In this document: in pieces, positions 1 to 12,800 of the stretch | Layout of the letters: the number at the start of each line of letters is the position of its first letter | Position numbering within the stretch: the first letter of the stretch is position 1 | DNA from: Lithospermum erythrorhizon | Taxonomy: Eukaryota > Streptophyta > Magnoliopsida > Boraginales > Boraginaceae | Direction: 5' to 3' | Length of the DNA stretch: 64,000 bases | Assembly (NCBI GenBank): GCA_019722365.1 | Contig: JADFUC010000211.1 | Location: forward strand, 19,646-83,645 | Program-made: the position numbers and the translations under genes | The notes under the pieces: model-generated | Seen by the model: only the letters and a program-made list of their open reading frames with translations | Databases searched by the model: none | What the model was told of the DNA's origin: nothing

Positions 1-960
1 TATGTCCGTTCACGCAACTCGGGTGCTGACAAATTGGAAGGCGACCCGTCGTCGATTAACTTCTGACACGGAAGACTCCCAGATCTCGTTCATCGGCCGC
101 CCGGAACCGTTACACCTTCACAACTTGGTCGTGGCTATTTGACTGCGTGGGGGATGGACATGAGGTGGGACGATGCGAATCGGCCCGAGGAAGGGCACAT
201 CCTCGTCACTGGCGCATGAACTCTTACTCGAGTGGGCGAAGCCGTACCGCTCTGCAAGTAGAATGGGAGGAGGAGTCGCCCGAGCTTAAATCAAATCAGT
301 ATCATCTATCATTCTGAATTACTGAGGTAAATAAATCACGGAACCCGATGGAAGTCGTTCGACAATAAGCTGTTAGCCGACCTATGTGCCAAATTCAAGT
401 TCAAAAAGTATCACTCGTCCATGAAATACCTGCAAGCCAATGGTTTAGCGGAAGCCTTGATAAGACCGCCCAGCGATATCACGAAGAAGGTAGTAGATAA
501 GTCAAGAAAGAACTAACACGAGAAGATAGAGGCGTCTTGAGCATACGGAACAACACCACGTAATGCCAACATGAAACACGCCCCGTATGTCTTTGGTCTG
601 CGGACTTCGGCGAATCATTTGGAGAGTGCGGATCCGTCAGCGTAGTATGGTAGTGAATAAGGATTCGCCCGAGGAGAAGCCATGCAACAGGATGCCGGAG
701 TTGGACTCCTTAGACGAGCAACGACTTCAAGCGGGGAACAAAGACTCGATGTTGTTACCCGGTCTCGGATCTGAAAATCATACCATGAAGGTTCGTCCAG
801 CGTTCACTTGATTAGGAGACATGGTGTGATCAAAGGAAGCCATCCGTAAAGCCCAGGAAAATACAAAAATGGTACTAAGTGGGATGGACATCTGGCAGCT
901 CAAAGTCTATCGATGAATCATGCCTGTAGCCGTCGAAGGGGCCCAAAGGTAGGACTAAAT
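1..960 (+). pseudogene. Decayed Ty3/Gypsy (Tat/Ogre-lineage) integrase region
   Basis: Translating the plus strand while allowing frame changes gives a typical plant Gypsy integrase. At about 345-465 it reads SFDNKLLADLCAKFKF, then a segment with SSM and QANGLAEAL, which is the end of the integrase core after the second catalytic Asp. At about 485-535 follow VVDKS and HEKI, and at 660-810 LDSLDEQRLQAG and KVRP, the C-terminal part seen in Tat-lineage integrases. Weak similarity to the start of the core is visible from about 130 to 300. Stops and frameshifts occur throughout, so nothing functional is encoded. The element enters from outside the left edge of the window. Confidence 0.75.
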
Positions 961-3825
961 GATATTATTTATGAAGAAAACACCGCCCCGAAGTCCCAAG
1001 CTGTCTACCGTCTCACGACACGAGAATAAACTACTCTACCCATCTCACGACACGAGAATAAGCTGTCTGCAACTCTTTGGTGAGTATCCTTGAACTCACG
1101 TTTGGGTGATCCCGGGGGTAGCCTTGAGGTACGTAGGCAGCTTTGACATGTCAAGTTCAGTCATAACCTCATAAACTCCTTTTTATTTTTAACAGGAAGT
1201 AAAGGAAGCAGTATCATGACAAATAAAAGCATACAAAAAAAATAAAGGCAAAACTCAAAAGAAACAAAAACATGCAAAAAAGCGTCCTTGAAATGCGGGG
1301 GATGAGGAAATGGAAAGACAAAAGCTAAAAAAGGAGGAGAAGCTCAAGTGCTCCCCGATTGAAACTCTTAGCCAGATCCCCCGAATGCGAGTAATGAGCA
1401 CTGCGTCGGTAGTACTCGGGCGATCGATGATAGCGGCCTCTGCTTTCCAAAGCTATTGGCGAGCTTTGCAAAGCCTGGAACGAACGATTATAAAACTCAA
1501 AAATGGTGGGCAACCACCATTATCTGAGGCAGGAGATGCCTAATCCTCTAGTAACCCGGTGAGCATTTATGCTATCAGCAAAATAGCGATCGGCATGGGA
1601 AAGAAGCTTCTACATTATACATAGGCGGGATAAAGAAAGCTTTCGAACGGCGTCCTCGAGGCGTCGAAGTAGGAAGACCGTTATTGCACCTCTGATCGAA
1701 GTGTATCCACGTAAGATCAATCGGCGGAAGAAGTTACCCGAGCATCATGCGTCGCGGATACTCGGGATCGTCCTCGAATATGCCTCCGGTTGCTCAAAGA
1801 TCTCATATTCGTGTCTTTGAAATTTTAGGACACGAGTTTGCCTCGGCGACCATGCAAGCGACCAGCGCTGTGCTTGATACATATAGTGGTCGGTAATAGT
1901 CGTGAGGTGTACTTAGGAAGGCGAATACAGGCTAAGGGAATGCTTCAGCATGAATCGTAAGCTAGAAGGAGAAACGGCTGCCCAGGGAAAGGAGAAAAAG
2001 CCATGATCACTGAGCAACCGCAGCCAGCGACGAAGCACTTAAGGAATCAGCAAAATACAAAGTATGCGTCCTAACTTGTATGAGCAAGAATGGGGAAAAG
2101 AGCTACTAGCGCTGAGGCGTACCGCGTATCGAAAGAAATGAAGACGATCCAGCGGAGGAATGAAGTCAAAAGTTCTACTAAGTTGGCACGAGCCAGTCGA
2201 GGTGAGTAACGAGGGAATAACTCTAGGAAACCCAGCACTTTCGAAGCCGAGGGGTGCGCCCGTATCAAAGAAATAGGGAGCGATCAGCGCGGAGGTAGAA
2301 CTCCAGGCTTTCTCTTGGGTTGGCGGGTTGAGGTGGGATCCCCAGTGTGGATCGTCGTGGACCGGTAGTTGGAGTCGGCTGCAAGGTTCCACTGCATCCC
2401 AAGATCACAGGGAAGAGGATCAAGTTGGCCCACTAGCGAGCGACTTGATGCCTTGTATCTCCCGAATCAAGTCAATGTGGGTAACCAAGGGGACTAACTC
2501 TAGGGAAACCACTACCTCGAAGCGGTGGGCCCACCCCGTATCAAAGGAAATAGGGATCGATCAGCTGGCCGCCGAGAGGGCCAATTCAGGCTTTCATCCA
2601 AATACTATGAGCAAGAAGATATGGCCAAAATACTACGAGCATGCAAATATGCGGGGGAATTGCATTGAACAAGCGTAATTCAAATATCAGCCAATCTTAA
2701 TCCAAACACTTCCGCCGTGGGATGCAGTGGGATGTCATGTCTCTTGAGACCTTCGAGATCATATGGCCAGTTGCTTTTGCCATGATGATGAGCAAAAAAG
2801 GGAATATAAGAGAACACAACGATGTAAAAAGGAACGTAAATACAAAGTCAAAGCACAGAGGCATCAGAAAAATTCAGAAAATTAAGAAACAAATCAGGGA
2901 CTTATGGGACCTCTACAAGAACTCCCAGTTCGAATTTCAAGTTATTCTGACAAGCCAGTCAAGAGGTACAATTCAAAGAAAATTTAGCACAATTCAAAAA
3001 TGAGATTCTACAAGAAAACATGCAAAAATTATGAAAAATTATGGGATTTATGCTAGTTAAATGCTAATTTGATTAATATTTATTATGGGGTATATCATGA
3101 TAAATCCCTTATGAAAGTGATGAAAAATTAAAAGACAAAGAGTAGAACCTTTACACGAGCGAATATCAGAAGGCGTAAAAACAACGAGTTCAAAAGCAGA
3201 ATACACAGAAATCAAGAAAAAGAGAAAAATTATTATTTTGAACCCATACATGGTTCGAAAATACCAAAAAAAAAAATATGAACCTAGTTTGGTTTGAAAA
3301 TCAAGAAGCAAAAGAAAAAAATGGAGTCTTGCACCCTACATGAGATTTTCGAACACAAAAAGGGAAGAAGAAGAAAAAACAATTCTCACCTTATTTTGGT
3401 GATGGAATTTTCGGCCCCCTGTGCAAGAAAAGATGATGATTTTGTGTTTCATGCAATAAACAAGTCATCTTATAAGACTAGGGTTTAAGTTAAGTGAGGC
3501 GGGCTCGAGGGCTTATGGAGTGTCAGTGACAAGACAAAGAAGCGAACCCATCGGCCGTCTTGTGATTTTCGAAAATCACAAGGTTAGTAAACCCCTAATT
3601 TTTCGGCCATCCTTGTCTAATCCCCAAAGACCAAAATCACCGAGTTCATGGTCATCCGTCTGTTTGAAGAACTTAGAACACAGATTTGACTCGAGAAACA
3701 TATGGACCAATTTTCCTTATATTAATTGTAACATTAGATATTCCATGTAATCAAGTATGACTATTAATCATGATAAAATTCTATCCATGGAAATTAATTT
3801 TCTATACATTCTGGGGATCGGAAAT
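961..3825 (+). mobile_element. 3' untranslated region of the Tat-lineage element
   Basis: Between the integrase remnant and the candidate LTR lie about 2.9 kb without recognisable coding sequence. A motif TCTCACGACACGAGAATAA occurs twice about 33 bases apart near 1010-1065, and a larger duplication follows at 2.1-2.6 kb. Long, repeat-bearing untranslated regions between pol and the 3' LTR are characteristic of Tat/Ogre elements. Short open frames here (for example 2328-2678) match nothing I recognise and I treat them as chance. The stretch just before the LTR contains CTGGGGATCGGAAATTG, a possible polypurine tract. Confidence 0.5.
2095..2605 (+). repeat. Two-copy degenerate tandem duplication (about 0.3 kb period)
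   Basis: The segment around 2170-2300 (TAACTCTAGGAAACC, then TCGAAGC, CCCGTATCAAAG, AAATAGGGA, CGATCAGC) recurs in the same order around 2490-2575 with small differences. The period is close to 300 bases. It lies in the untranslated region of the retrotransposon. Confidence 0.6.
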
Positions 3826-5591
3826 TGATGATGTTAGAAGATCGAGCGGCGTAACATTAAATTTATGTTGGCGCATATACAAAGTCGACGATTAATTTCT
3901 AGTAAATTAGAAATTAAATTGTGCCCATGCTTTATAACAGCGGTGCGTAGAAAATCCATCGAAGCTCTGGTGTGAGTTGAAATAGTGACAAGTTCAAACC
4001 GAAGTTGCGCTGAATAACCATATCTGTTGTAGGAGCGACGGGGTTGAACACCGACAACTTTACTACATATGTGCACGAGATCGAGAAGGGAATTGACATG
4101 GTTACAAGTATTGATTAGGGTTCGCGAGCTTTGAATTAAATTCAAGCGAGGAAAGAAAGTAATAAGTGCGTGTTTCGAGGGGACACGATATTAATTTTAG
4201 GTTAAAATTAGGGTTTTACATTAAATAAACCTAATTTAAAACTAGGAAAGCAGAGTTTAAAAGAAAGATCACAGACTTAAATTAATGAAGTCAAGAAATG
4301 TCGAGTCGATAAATAAATTGAGTTTTTGACCTAAAAAAGCCTCTGATAGGTGCCCGTACGTTTCTTGGAGGAAACGAAGTGGTGTAAAATATCCGATGGT
4401 CGGTCGTGCCTCGAAATCAGCAGTAGATAGGTGATCCCGCTTGAAAATGGATCAACCAATTAGAAGCGAGCCAGCCTATAAATATCCCCACGATATTTTT
4501 GAAATTGATAAGAAAAATGGGAGAAAAAGCTAAGGCAAAAATATTGAAAAGTTGTAGAAAGCTCACGAGAAGAAACTTGAATCCATTGGGAATATCGTGC
4601 CTCGGACACTTGAGATTAAGTAGGAAAGAAGCTGCAGGACACTGAAGACTCAAATAGGAGCCTAACAGGCAAGAAGGCGACAATCCCAGATCCAACAAAA
4701 GCGAGGAGATGTTCATAAACAGGTGTAGAAGACACGGTCTGGAGGCGCAAGCCAATTAAGTCAAGGAGAAGATGTCTACTTGAAGCTCTCTAACTCCCAG
4801 TACAAATAGAGGCGCTGGAGCATACCGGGAGGAAGAGAGGACCATCCACAGCTGGTGAGGAAAGTGAGGTTGTCCACTTCGAGACCCTGAGAGTCAGGCT
4901 GGGGAACCACCCATTTTAAGCTTTCTGCGCTAGTGAGCCGAGGCCTGGGACCCGATCTTTGGTGAAAGAACCCGGCCACGAGCTGCGGTTGACATGCTTC
5001 AATACCGTACTACTAAAGCGCCCAGACTAGTCCAGCCACAAGGAGGCAATTTGGCGTCTTGGCGAGGGACAAATATCCCAGTCGTCGCGTTAAAGTGCCG
5101 CGTATATTAAAGAAGGGTCAAACGTTTGCTTGACCCGGCGTATCCAATCAAGGGTTAAGGTCGGCCCGGCCGGAGGGGTCAGCGTTACACTTACGTGCCA
5201 CCTATCCAATCAAGAAGGGTCAGCGTCCGGCCAGCCCATTATATCGACCAAGCGGATGGGTCGAGTCCATTATCCGATCAATGCTCACGTCAAAGTCACA
5301 AAGACAAAGATCGAGTCGAGAGCGACCCGCAGCGGGATCGGTACTCAGCGCCCTCTTTGGGATCATATCTAATGTCAAAGACCAAATTCTCGTCACAGAC
5401 ATCGAGGACAATATCCCGACTTCAAAGACTCGGCTCAGAGCCATCACCGAGTCATGTCGAGTCAGAGTAAGTATTGTAGGCGTCAACATACTTAGGAGAT
5501 AACTAGGCGATGAGTCGAACCACGACCGTTTGATAAATTCCATTGTATCTTGAAAGATTTCCCTAAAGGAGTTTTATTATTTCGGTGTGCA
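3826..5591 (+). mobile_element. Candidate 3' LTR of the Tat-lineage element
   Basis: The block begins with TGATG directly after a purine-rich run and can be closed at GTGTGCA (5591), giving about 1.77 kb. This is almost the length of the better-defined LTR at 44634-46396. Both share a promoter-like block: ATCAACCAAT, then about 17-20 bases later AGCCTATAAATA (TATA box near 4477). The same arrangement occurs at 28021-28052. I infer that all three belong to one lineage. The ends are placed by analogy and no target duplication can be tested because the 5' LTR is outside the window. Confidence 0.5.
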
Positions 5592-7038
5592 ATATAACTA
5601 ATAAAATATTTCCTCGCGATACAAGTTTTCTTTCATTTCCTTTCATATATTAAATTGACTCTACTTAATTGTGCATCATAGTTTATAAGAATAAAAGATA
5701 TTTTTATTTAAGCACAAAAAAATTAAAATATTCAAATCTATTAATTCCTCCATACTAAATGATTGTCAGACTTGATTTAAATGTTCCAAATTGACAAACT
5801 TTTATGCCTTCATCAATAAACATAATTTTGATTTGAATAAAATTTAATATCAATATTAAAGTAAATTAAAAATATTATTATTTGGTAATTTTCACCAAAT
5901 ATTATACAACTGAAATAAAAATATTTAAATTTCACATTTAATCTATGAAAAATATAAAATTTAAACCTTGACAATTTATTTGAAATGGAGGGAGTATTAG
6001 ATATGTAACGTGATACTTTTTTATTTCAATTAGTGAAATATAATACAAAATTTTACATAATAATTTAGATATATATTCTTTAATAGTAATTTTTTGGATT
6101 AAAAAAATTATTTTTCAATTTTAATTGAATAATTATCATACAAAAAAATTTAGTATGTGTAGACTAATTCATTACATTAAAATAGAATTGACTTATTTTT
6201 ATGATAAAATTAAAAAAATAATCAATGCAGTAATATATCAAACACTTTTATCTGTTGATAAAGATGTTGATTATTTTTTATATAATTGGACGAATATGTT
6301 GATAATGAACATATGGTAATTAGCGTACATATGAAAGTTGTAAAACTGTTGTACATATTATAAAAGAGTAGATAACTCTAACTATGTTTGAATTGTTATA
6401 GAAATTTTATGATAAAACTGTTGTACATACTAATGTACATTTGTTATTAATTATTGAATTGTTATTGTAATCCTTTTTAAAAAATTTGAAATATATTTTT
6501 CTACGAATAGAAAATATTATATTGAGGGAAATATAGTAATTAGTAATATAAAAAAGAAATAAACACAACTCATACATTTATAAGTGGGGATGGAGGATAT
6601 ATGGAGTTTATATGTACACTCTTATAATTTTAAATGTTTCAATGTGGAGTTGTGGACTTGTATTAGTTCTTGATACTAATCTCATTCCTAATTTGAAAAG
6701 AACAAATGTACATTAGTATGCATTTCAATAAATGTATAAATATTGAGTTATAATCTCATTTATTTTAAAGCTAATCTCTCACGATATTTAAATCTCTCTC
6801 ATTCTTAAAAGATTATTTTGAATTTTTAAACGTTAATCTTAAATATTTTTTGATATATATTCTATAATAACATGTAAAAAATATTTTAAAATATAATATT
6901 TCATCCTATTCTATTATAATTTCAATTTAAATAAAATTTATGTGATCAATTAAAACATTAAAATTTATTAATTTCGTCAAAATACAGAGCATATTGGTGA
7001 GGAAGTTTTGTTTGTCTATGCTATTCATCATCCCCTTG
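5592..7038. other. AT-rich intergenic spacer
   Basis: Apart from the MITE at 5743-5998 I see no gene, RNA or recognisable transposon domain here. The sequence is strongly AT-rich and leads into the promoter of the receptor-like kinase gene. Confidence 0.7.
5743..5998. mobile_element. Stowaway-type MITE
   Basis: The left end (CTCCATACTAAATGATTGTC) and the inverted right end (CTCCCTCCATTTCAAATAAA, followed by TTGTC) form imperfect terminal inverted repeats around about 255 bases, bordered by TA. This is the Tc1/mariner-type Stowaway pattern. Confidence 0.75.
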
Positions 7039-7216
7039 TATTTAAAAAGACATAGCTTCACATGGCCCCCTTTTCATCATAAATCTCAGTTATCTCTCCC
7101 ATTTTCCTCTTTTTTCTTTCTTGTAGTTCTTCTCTTTCCTCTCTCAATGTCATAGTTTAGAAGTAGTAATTAGTAATAGGGATGTGTGATCATTACTATT
7201 GTTATTGTAAGAAATT
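7039..7216 (+). promoter_or_regulatory. Core promoter and leader of the LRR kinase gene
   Basis: TATTTAAAAA at 7039-7048 is a plausible TATA box. It is followed by a CT-rich leader (about 7085-7150), common in plant 5' untranslated regions, and then the start codon at 7217. The transcription start itself cannot be read from the sequence. Confidence 0.5.
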
Positions 7217-10200
7217 ATGAGCTCCAAAAGCCTTGATATTTATTTATGGTGGAGAATTCTTTCAATTACTCTGCTTTTAATAACTTCTCATCAAACTTAT
7301 GGGCTAAATCTTGATGGGATTCTTTTGCTTTCTTTCAAGTTCAACATATTACATGATCCCCTTGAAAAGCTAGTGAATTGGAACATCCAAGATGAAACAC
7401 CATGTTCATGGAATGGTGTCATTTGTGGCACTCCTAGCATGTATGAAGCTTTCAACCGTGTGATATCCTTCACTCTTCCAAATTCTATGCTTCTTGGTTC
7501 AATTCCAGCAAACCTTGGAATGATCCAACATTTAAGGTTTCTTGATATTTCCAATAATTCAATCAATGGTTCCATTCCTTTCTCCATTTTCCATGCTTCT
7601 GAGCTTCAAAGTCTTGATTTGTCCTACAATATTATCTCTGGTGAGATCCCTGAGTTTGTAGGTGGTTTAAAGAATCTTCAGTTACTAAACCTTTCAGACA
7701 ATGCTCTGAGTGGACAAATCCCAGAAAATTTGACCACTCTTCATAACTTAACTGTGATTTCTCTGAAAAATAATTATTTTTTTGGTGCAATTCCTAGAGG
7801 GTTTGATTCTGTTCAGGTTTTAGATCTGTCTAGTAATTTATTCAATGGTTCTTTGCCTCCAAACATTGGAGGTAATAATATAAGTTATCTTAATGTTTCC
7901 TTCAATAGAATCTCTGGAGAAATTCCAAAAGAATTTGCAGAAAAGTTCCCTCCAAGTGCAATGCTAGATCTTTCTTTCAATAATTTAACTGGTGAAATCC
8001 CAGAAAGTGTTATCTTTTTGAAACAAGATTCAAGATCATTTATTGGTAATCAAGAGTTATGTGGCATTCCAATAAGGAATCCTTGTCCAATTCCATCTTC
8101 AATGTCTACACTCCCAAATGCATCAGAACCAACTTCACCTCCAGCAATTGCGGCCATTCCAAAAACCATAGATTCCACTCCTGGAGACCTATCGAATTCT
8201 CCCTCTTCCAACTCCTCAAATGGGCCTAAACCAATCATAATAATCGTCATTGTTGTAGCAAATGTTGCCCTTCTTGCATTTTTCATTCTAGTGTTTGTTT
8301 GCTTCTATCATTACAAGAAAAAGATTGAAGGCAATATCAAGAAAGAAGCAGAGAGCGCGAAAGCATTTGATTGGGCATCGTCTTCAGGATCAACTAAAGA
8401 GTACACCTGGTTAAGAATATGGACTTGTTTGGTAAAACAGAAACATGAAGATGATGATGAAACATCCTCGGATAGTACAAACTCCGACACTGAGGATACC
8501 AACGAAATAATAAACCAATCAAACCAATCTCAACGATCCCATGATGAACAAAAAAAAGGGGAACTAGTAATAATTGATGGCGAAAATGAGCTAGAATTGG
8601 ATACATTGCTTAAAGCTTCAGCGTATATTTTAGGGGCAAGTGGTTCAAGTATAATGTACAAAGCTGTTCTTGAAGATGGGGGTGTTGTAGCTGTGAGGAG
8701 AATAGGGGAAAGTGGTGTGGGGATATTTAGGGACTTTGAGAATCAAGTTAAGGTCATTGCTAAATTGGTGCATCCAAATTTGGTTAAAATTCGTGGATTC
8801 TATTCGGGTGTTGAGGAGAAATTGGTCATCTATGACTTTGTTCCAAATGGAAGTCTTGCTAATGCTCGTTACAGTAAGTTCTTCACCTCTACATTTTCGT
8901 TCATTGATTTTGGTTGTTCATAACTTCATATTGGTTGATTGTTTTCTTCTTCTTTTTCTTTTTTCATGAATTCAAATAATTTTTTTCTTGGTGGGGTTTT
9001 GTTTTCTTGTCAGTTGTCACTATCATGTGATGAAAATTATTTACTGTTCTTCAATTTTTTCTTGGTGGAGTATTGTCTATACATATGAGTATTTTTTTAA
9101 TTTGTCTACTTGAAATAACTGTTCAAGATTTGTCCATCTATATGATTATTTGTTATTTTTTTTGTCTACTTGAAATAGTTGTTCAACCTTTGTATGATCA
9201 TTTGGTCAATAATTGAATGCTTTATGTCAAGGATAATAGCAACCTATATCATACTCAAAGTGTTACTGTATTTGTGACCATAAATTTTATACAAAATACA
9301 AAATAATTTTATAATCGTTGTTAAATTTTAAATTTAAGAATTATATTCATCACTACCATTTTGATACTTCCGCACAATCCAATATTTTGGAAACAAGCTA
9401 GACAGGAGTTTTTTTTTTTTCTAAAAACAATTATCTTTAATTCCATTTTATATGAATACTAAATCAATAGTTCCATAAATTATGGAACTATTGAAATAGT
9501 TTTATACATTCACTTGTATAGTTTTAGTTGAACAAATATCTTTGTTTGTCCTAGAGCATAGCTCAATTTATAGGCAGATCTAGCCTAAATAAGATAGTGC
9601 AATTGCAGCACTAAATTTTTTAAAAAAACAAATTATCTATTATATATGATGTATGATGAACAAGTTGAGGTCTAGCACAGCTGGTATTTATATGTGGCGA
9701 GTGTTTGAATCCTACTAGCTATGTTTTTTTTTTCTCTTTTTCTCAATTCAATATGGGATGTTAGTAACATTTTTATTCTCTTCTTTTCAACTCAATATGG
9801 GATGTTAGTTTTTTAAGGAGATTTTATATCTTTGTCTCCACTAGGTTTAAAAACAACAGTGTTTTGGCCTAAGTTTTTTTTTAAAAAAAATCGATTAAAG
9901 CGATGATGTTTTCCATAAAAAAAAAAATTGCAATTTGCACCATCAAAATCGGACTCCTGGGTCCGGTTATGACTAAACTGGTAAAGAGCTTGAGTGCTAA
10001 GTACCAGCACCCTAGCCTCTTCATGCGGTGTGGGTTCGAGTCACGCAAGTGGTAGAATCTCGTATTGAAATGGTTTAAAGGGAAGCTCAAGTTCCGTGAC
10101 TAGTTGAGGCACATCCCTAGATTTACCCCTCTAAAGTATCTCAAATTAGGATTTAAGACCTCTAAATCTCTCCTAGAGTTTCAAGCAATCAATAAGAACG

Positions 10201-12583
10201 ACATGAGTTTAAGTGCGGAAATTAAACAGACACAAAGATTTATACAGGTTCACCCTCAAAGTGAGATGTACGTCTTGTTGGTGCTGCAAAATCCACTATC
10301 AACCAGAAGATTCTTACAAGTTCTACCACTAGCTATAATCTATCTTGAGTCTTTTATTATATACCGAAAATCTCAACCACAAGCCTACCAAGAACAAAAA
10401 CTATGTTCTTCAAGAATATTATTGACCTAATATTCTTCTAGGATGATTATTTCTCTATTATAGTATTTGTGTGATAAATAAAACTCATGAAACAACCTAG
10501 TATTTATAGGCAAAGAAATATAACATAGTTACACTCAAATTAGGCAATAATTAGATCCCAAACCGCCTCAAAATTGTCTCAGCGCACAGGTCATCGAGAC
10601 CCCCATTGAGACCCTAAGTCTAGAACGGGCACTTACAGAGAGCAGTCTTCCAGTGCCATCGAGACTCAAAGGTAGGTCTCGATGGCCTCTCGATGGAAGT
10701 CTTCAAAACAGCCGAAATGGCTTCATAGCTCAACATCTCAGGGCACGCTTCATCGTTTTTTAGTTGAATCAGGACCAGTGGCTGAGCCCGCCGTGACATC
10801 TGGGTAGTCAGAATGTAAAACTAGTGGAGTAAATTACAGTACAATAAATTGATAGAAGACACATTGGTCCTATCAAACGGTGGAGTAGTTGTAACCTAAA
10901 AGTCTTTGTTTTTCTCTTCATCTTAATGCACTGAGTTCTTGAAATAATTACACAGAAAGTCAACTGTGTCCTTATGATCATCATTTCATGTAGTCTTCTT
11001 TTAATATTACTTGCCATGGTATTAGCAGGGGGCTGCTTATTAGCCAAAATTCCCAATCAAAGAAATGACAATCTTAATCTCAATTTATTCATATTTATCA
11101 TGTGGTGACTTTTTAAGCAGTAGTTGGATAATCAATTATTCATAATTTTAATACTCCCTCAGTCTTCATATATTGTGTTGGTTATGAATTTGTTTTTCAC
11201 TTAATCATTTACTTTCTCAATACATTTTTTTTTATAATAATGTTCTTAAACTTTGTTGTTTGACCTTATGATATTTTGATTTTCTTTGCTTGAGAAGTCC
11301 GTATCTTCTTAATAATGTTAAAACTTTATGACTTTATCTTCTACTTTCTATTAATAAAATATTTTTAGCTTGATGAATAAATGTTTAAAGATGGAGGGAG
11401 TAAGTAAATATAGATTAAAAGAGTACTTTAATTTCAAAAGTATACCATTAATGGATAACTTATTTTTATAATTAAATCATATCTTTGACGAACTAATATC
11501 AAATTATTCCTCAGTTTCCTCTTAAGTATTACTCAACTTTATTTTATTTTTTCATATTTTTCTTCCAAAAATGATTCACATGTATTTTGTCCTCTTCATA
11601 TGGCATATTGCATACTTTGTTTATGGTGACTAAATGTCAAGTAGATATCGCATTTAATTAAAGCATTAAAATCCAAACATTGTGTCATCTCATTGAAAAC
11701 GACTAGGCTTCAAAGTCAGATTTTGTGAGATATCGACTGAGAGTGAAAACTCCAAATGTTTGAGAATTGATGCATGGTTATGTCACAAAGAGATTCATGA
11801 ACTATTGAGTGCCGAAATTGTCCCAACTACTTTATGTAGTCGTTAATTCCAATTTTGGCCAACTTTGCATGACACTTTTGGCTTGTAATCGCAGGGAAAC
11901 CTGGGACTTCACCATGTCACTTACCTTGGGATGCGCGATTAAAGATAGCTAAAGGAGTCGCTCGCGGTTTAAGCTATATCCATGACAAAAAGCATGTGCA
12001 TGGGAACTTGAAGCCAAGCAACATTCTTCTAAATCAAGATATGGAGCCTAAGGTTGGAGATTTTGGGCTTGAAAGGCTTGTTATGGGTGACAATAGTTCC
12101 AAGACTGGTTGGTCAGCCCGGGATTTGGGGAGTAAACGGTCCACGACGTCGAGGGATAGTTTTCGTGAGTTTAATTTTGGTCCGAGCCCTAGTGGTTTCA
12201 GTGTTTCGCCCTATCATGCACCCGAGTCTTTTCGGAGTCTCAAGCCTAACCCAAAATGGGATGTTTTCTCGTTCGGTGTGGTGTTGCTTGAGCTTTTGAC
12301 GGGGAAGGTTATTGTCTCGGATGATATGGGTCCCGGTTTAACGATTGGGTCTGCCAATTTGGATGTTGAGGAAGAGAGAAATAGGGTTGTGAGAATGGCG
12401 GACATGATGATTCGTGGTGACATTGAAGGTAAAGAAGAAGCCTTTTTAAACATTATAAGAATTGGTTATAATTGCATATCCCCTGTTCCACAAAAAAGAC
12501 CTTCCATGAAAGAGGTTCTTCAAGCATTAGAGAAGTTCCCATCTTCTTGTTCTATTTCAACATCATTTTACTTTGGCAACTAG
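7217..12583 (+). CDS. LRR receptor-like kinase, probably catalytically atypical (exons 7217-8873 and 11895-12583)
   Basis: A plasma-membrane leucine-rich-repeat receptor-like kinase of the group that includes Arabidopsis At2g23300, At4g34220 and At4g37250. Exon 1 ends inside a codon at 8873 before GTAAGT, and exon 2 starts at 11895 after an AG. The joined codon is Arg553 and the product has 781 residues. In order: signal peptide (1-29), LRR N-terminal cap with Cys63 and Cys70, leucine-rich repeats (about 82-265), Ser/Pro/Asn-rich juxtamembrane stretch, transmembrane helix (about 339-364), an acidic Ser-rich linker (411-445), and a kinase-like domain from about 460. The glycine loop is degenerate (LGASGSS, 472-478). 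The VAIK lysine is Arg (VAVRR, Arg494) and the catalytic HRD is HGN (588-590), while DFG (608-610) is kept. These changes are usual in this subfamily and point to weak or no catalysis. Both exons are free of stops. I extended past the long open frame of exon 1 because its last 16 residues are read-through into the intron. The ligand is unknown. Confidence 0.93.
9662..9830 (+). mobile_element. tRNA-derived SINE-like fragment
   Basis: TCTAGCACAGCTGGTATTTA resembles a polymerase III box A region, and about 40 bases on GTGTTTGAATCCTACTAG resembles box B. T-rich tracts and a repeated CTCAATATGGGATGTTAGT phrase (about 9748 and 9790) follow. It cannot be a tRNA gene because the cloverleaf is not formed. 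Confidence 0.45.
9957..10096 (+). mobile_element. tRNA-derived SINE head
   Basis: TGACTAAACTGGTAAAGAGC is a good box A-like sequence, and GTGGGTTCGAGTCACGC near 10029-10045 is a good box B. The spacing (about 60 bases) fits a tRNA-derived promoter, and the flanks do not pair as an acceptor stem. The 3' limit is uncertain because it runs into the next repeat. Confidence 0.5.
10097..10810. repeat. LTR-like or other dispersed repeat in the kinase intron
   Basis: This 0.7-kb block opens with TGACTAG and closes with GTAGTCA, giving a short inverted TG...CA pair. It is more GC-rich than its surroundings and has internal CTCGATGG/TCGAGAC repeats (10560-10720). No target duplication is visible at these borders, so the limits and class are uncertain. 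Confidence 0.3.
11151..11402. mobile_element. Stowaway-type MITE in the kinase intron
   Basis: The element begins TACTCCCTCAGTCTT and ends GATGGAGGGAGTA, giving inverted ends of the Stowaway type flanked by TA. It is about 250 bases long and lies about 490 bases before the acceptor of the kinase intron. Confidence 0.8.
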
Positions 12584-12800
12584 AAATGATGAATTAATTG
12601 GGCTCAATTATTGGAAACATGTATGTATGAGGACTTGCCAATTTCTTGTTTTAGAAGCCTAGTATCAGCGTTGATGTTGATGATAGTTACAGGAGATTAA
12701 TTTTCACTTAGACATGGTAGCTAGTAGGCCTCTTCTTAGATTGCTAGTTGGACTCCATCAATAAATTTCATGAGCTCTTATGTAATTTAAATGGTTAAGG
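12584..12800 (+). terminator. 3' untranslated region with poly(A) signal
   Basis: AATAAA occurs at 12760-12765, about 180 bases after the TAG stop of the kinase gene. The region between is AT-rich and non-coding. The actual cleavage site is inferred. Confidence 0.5.

Larger units (their letters stand above)
8874..11894 (+). other. 3.0-kb intron of the LRR kinase gene
   Basis: The donor is GTAAGT at 8874 and the acceptor is GCAG ending at 11894. The intron falls in the kinase domain after residue 552, between the ANARY sequence and the PCHLPW sequence. It holds two SINE-like pieces, an LTR-like block and a Stowaway MITE, described separately. The remainder is AT-rich with no coding signal. 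Confidence 0.9.

Noticed and set aside
2039..2678. Overlapping frames of 117, 65 and 116 codons on both strands
   Set aside because: They fall on the duplicated untranslated repeat of the Tat element and resemble no protein.
9957..10060. Possible tRNA gene
   Set aside because: A and B boxes are present but no acceptor, anticodon or T stem forms; it fits a SINE head instead.
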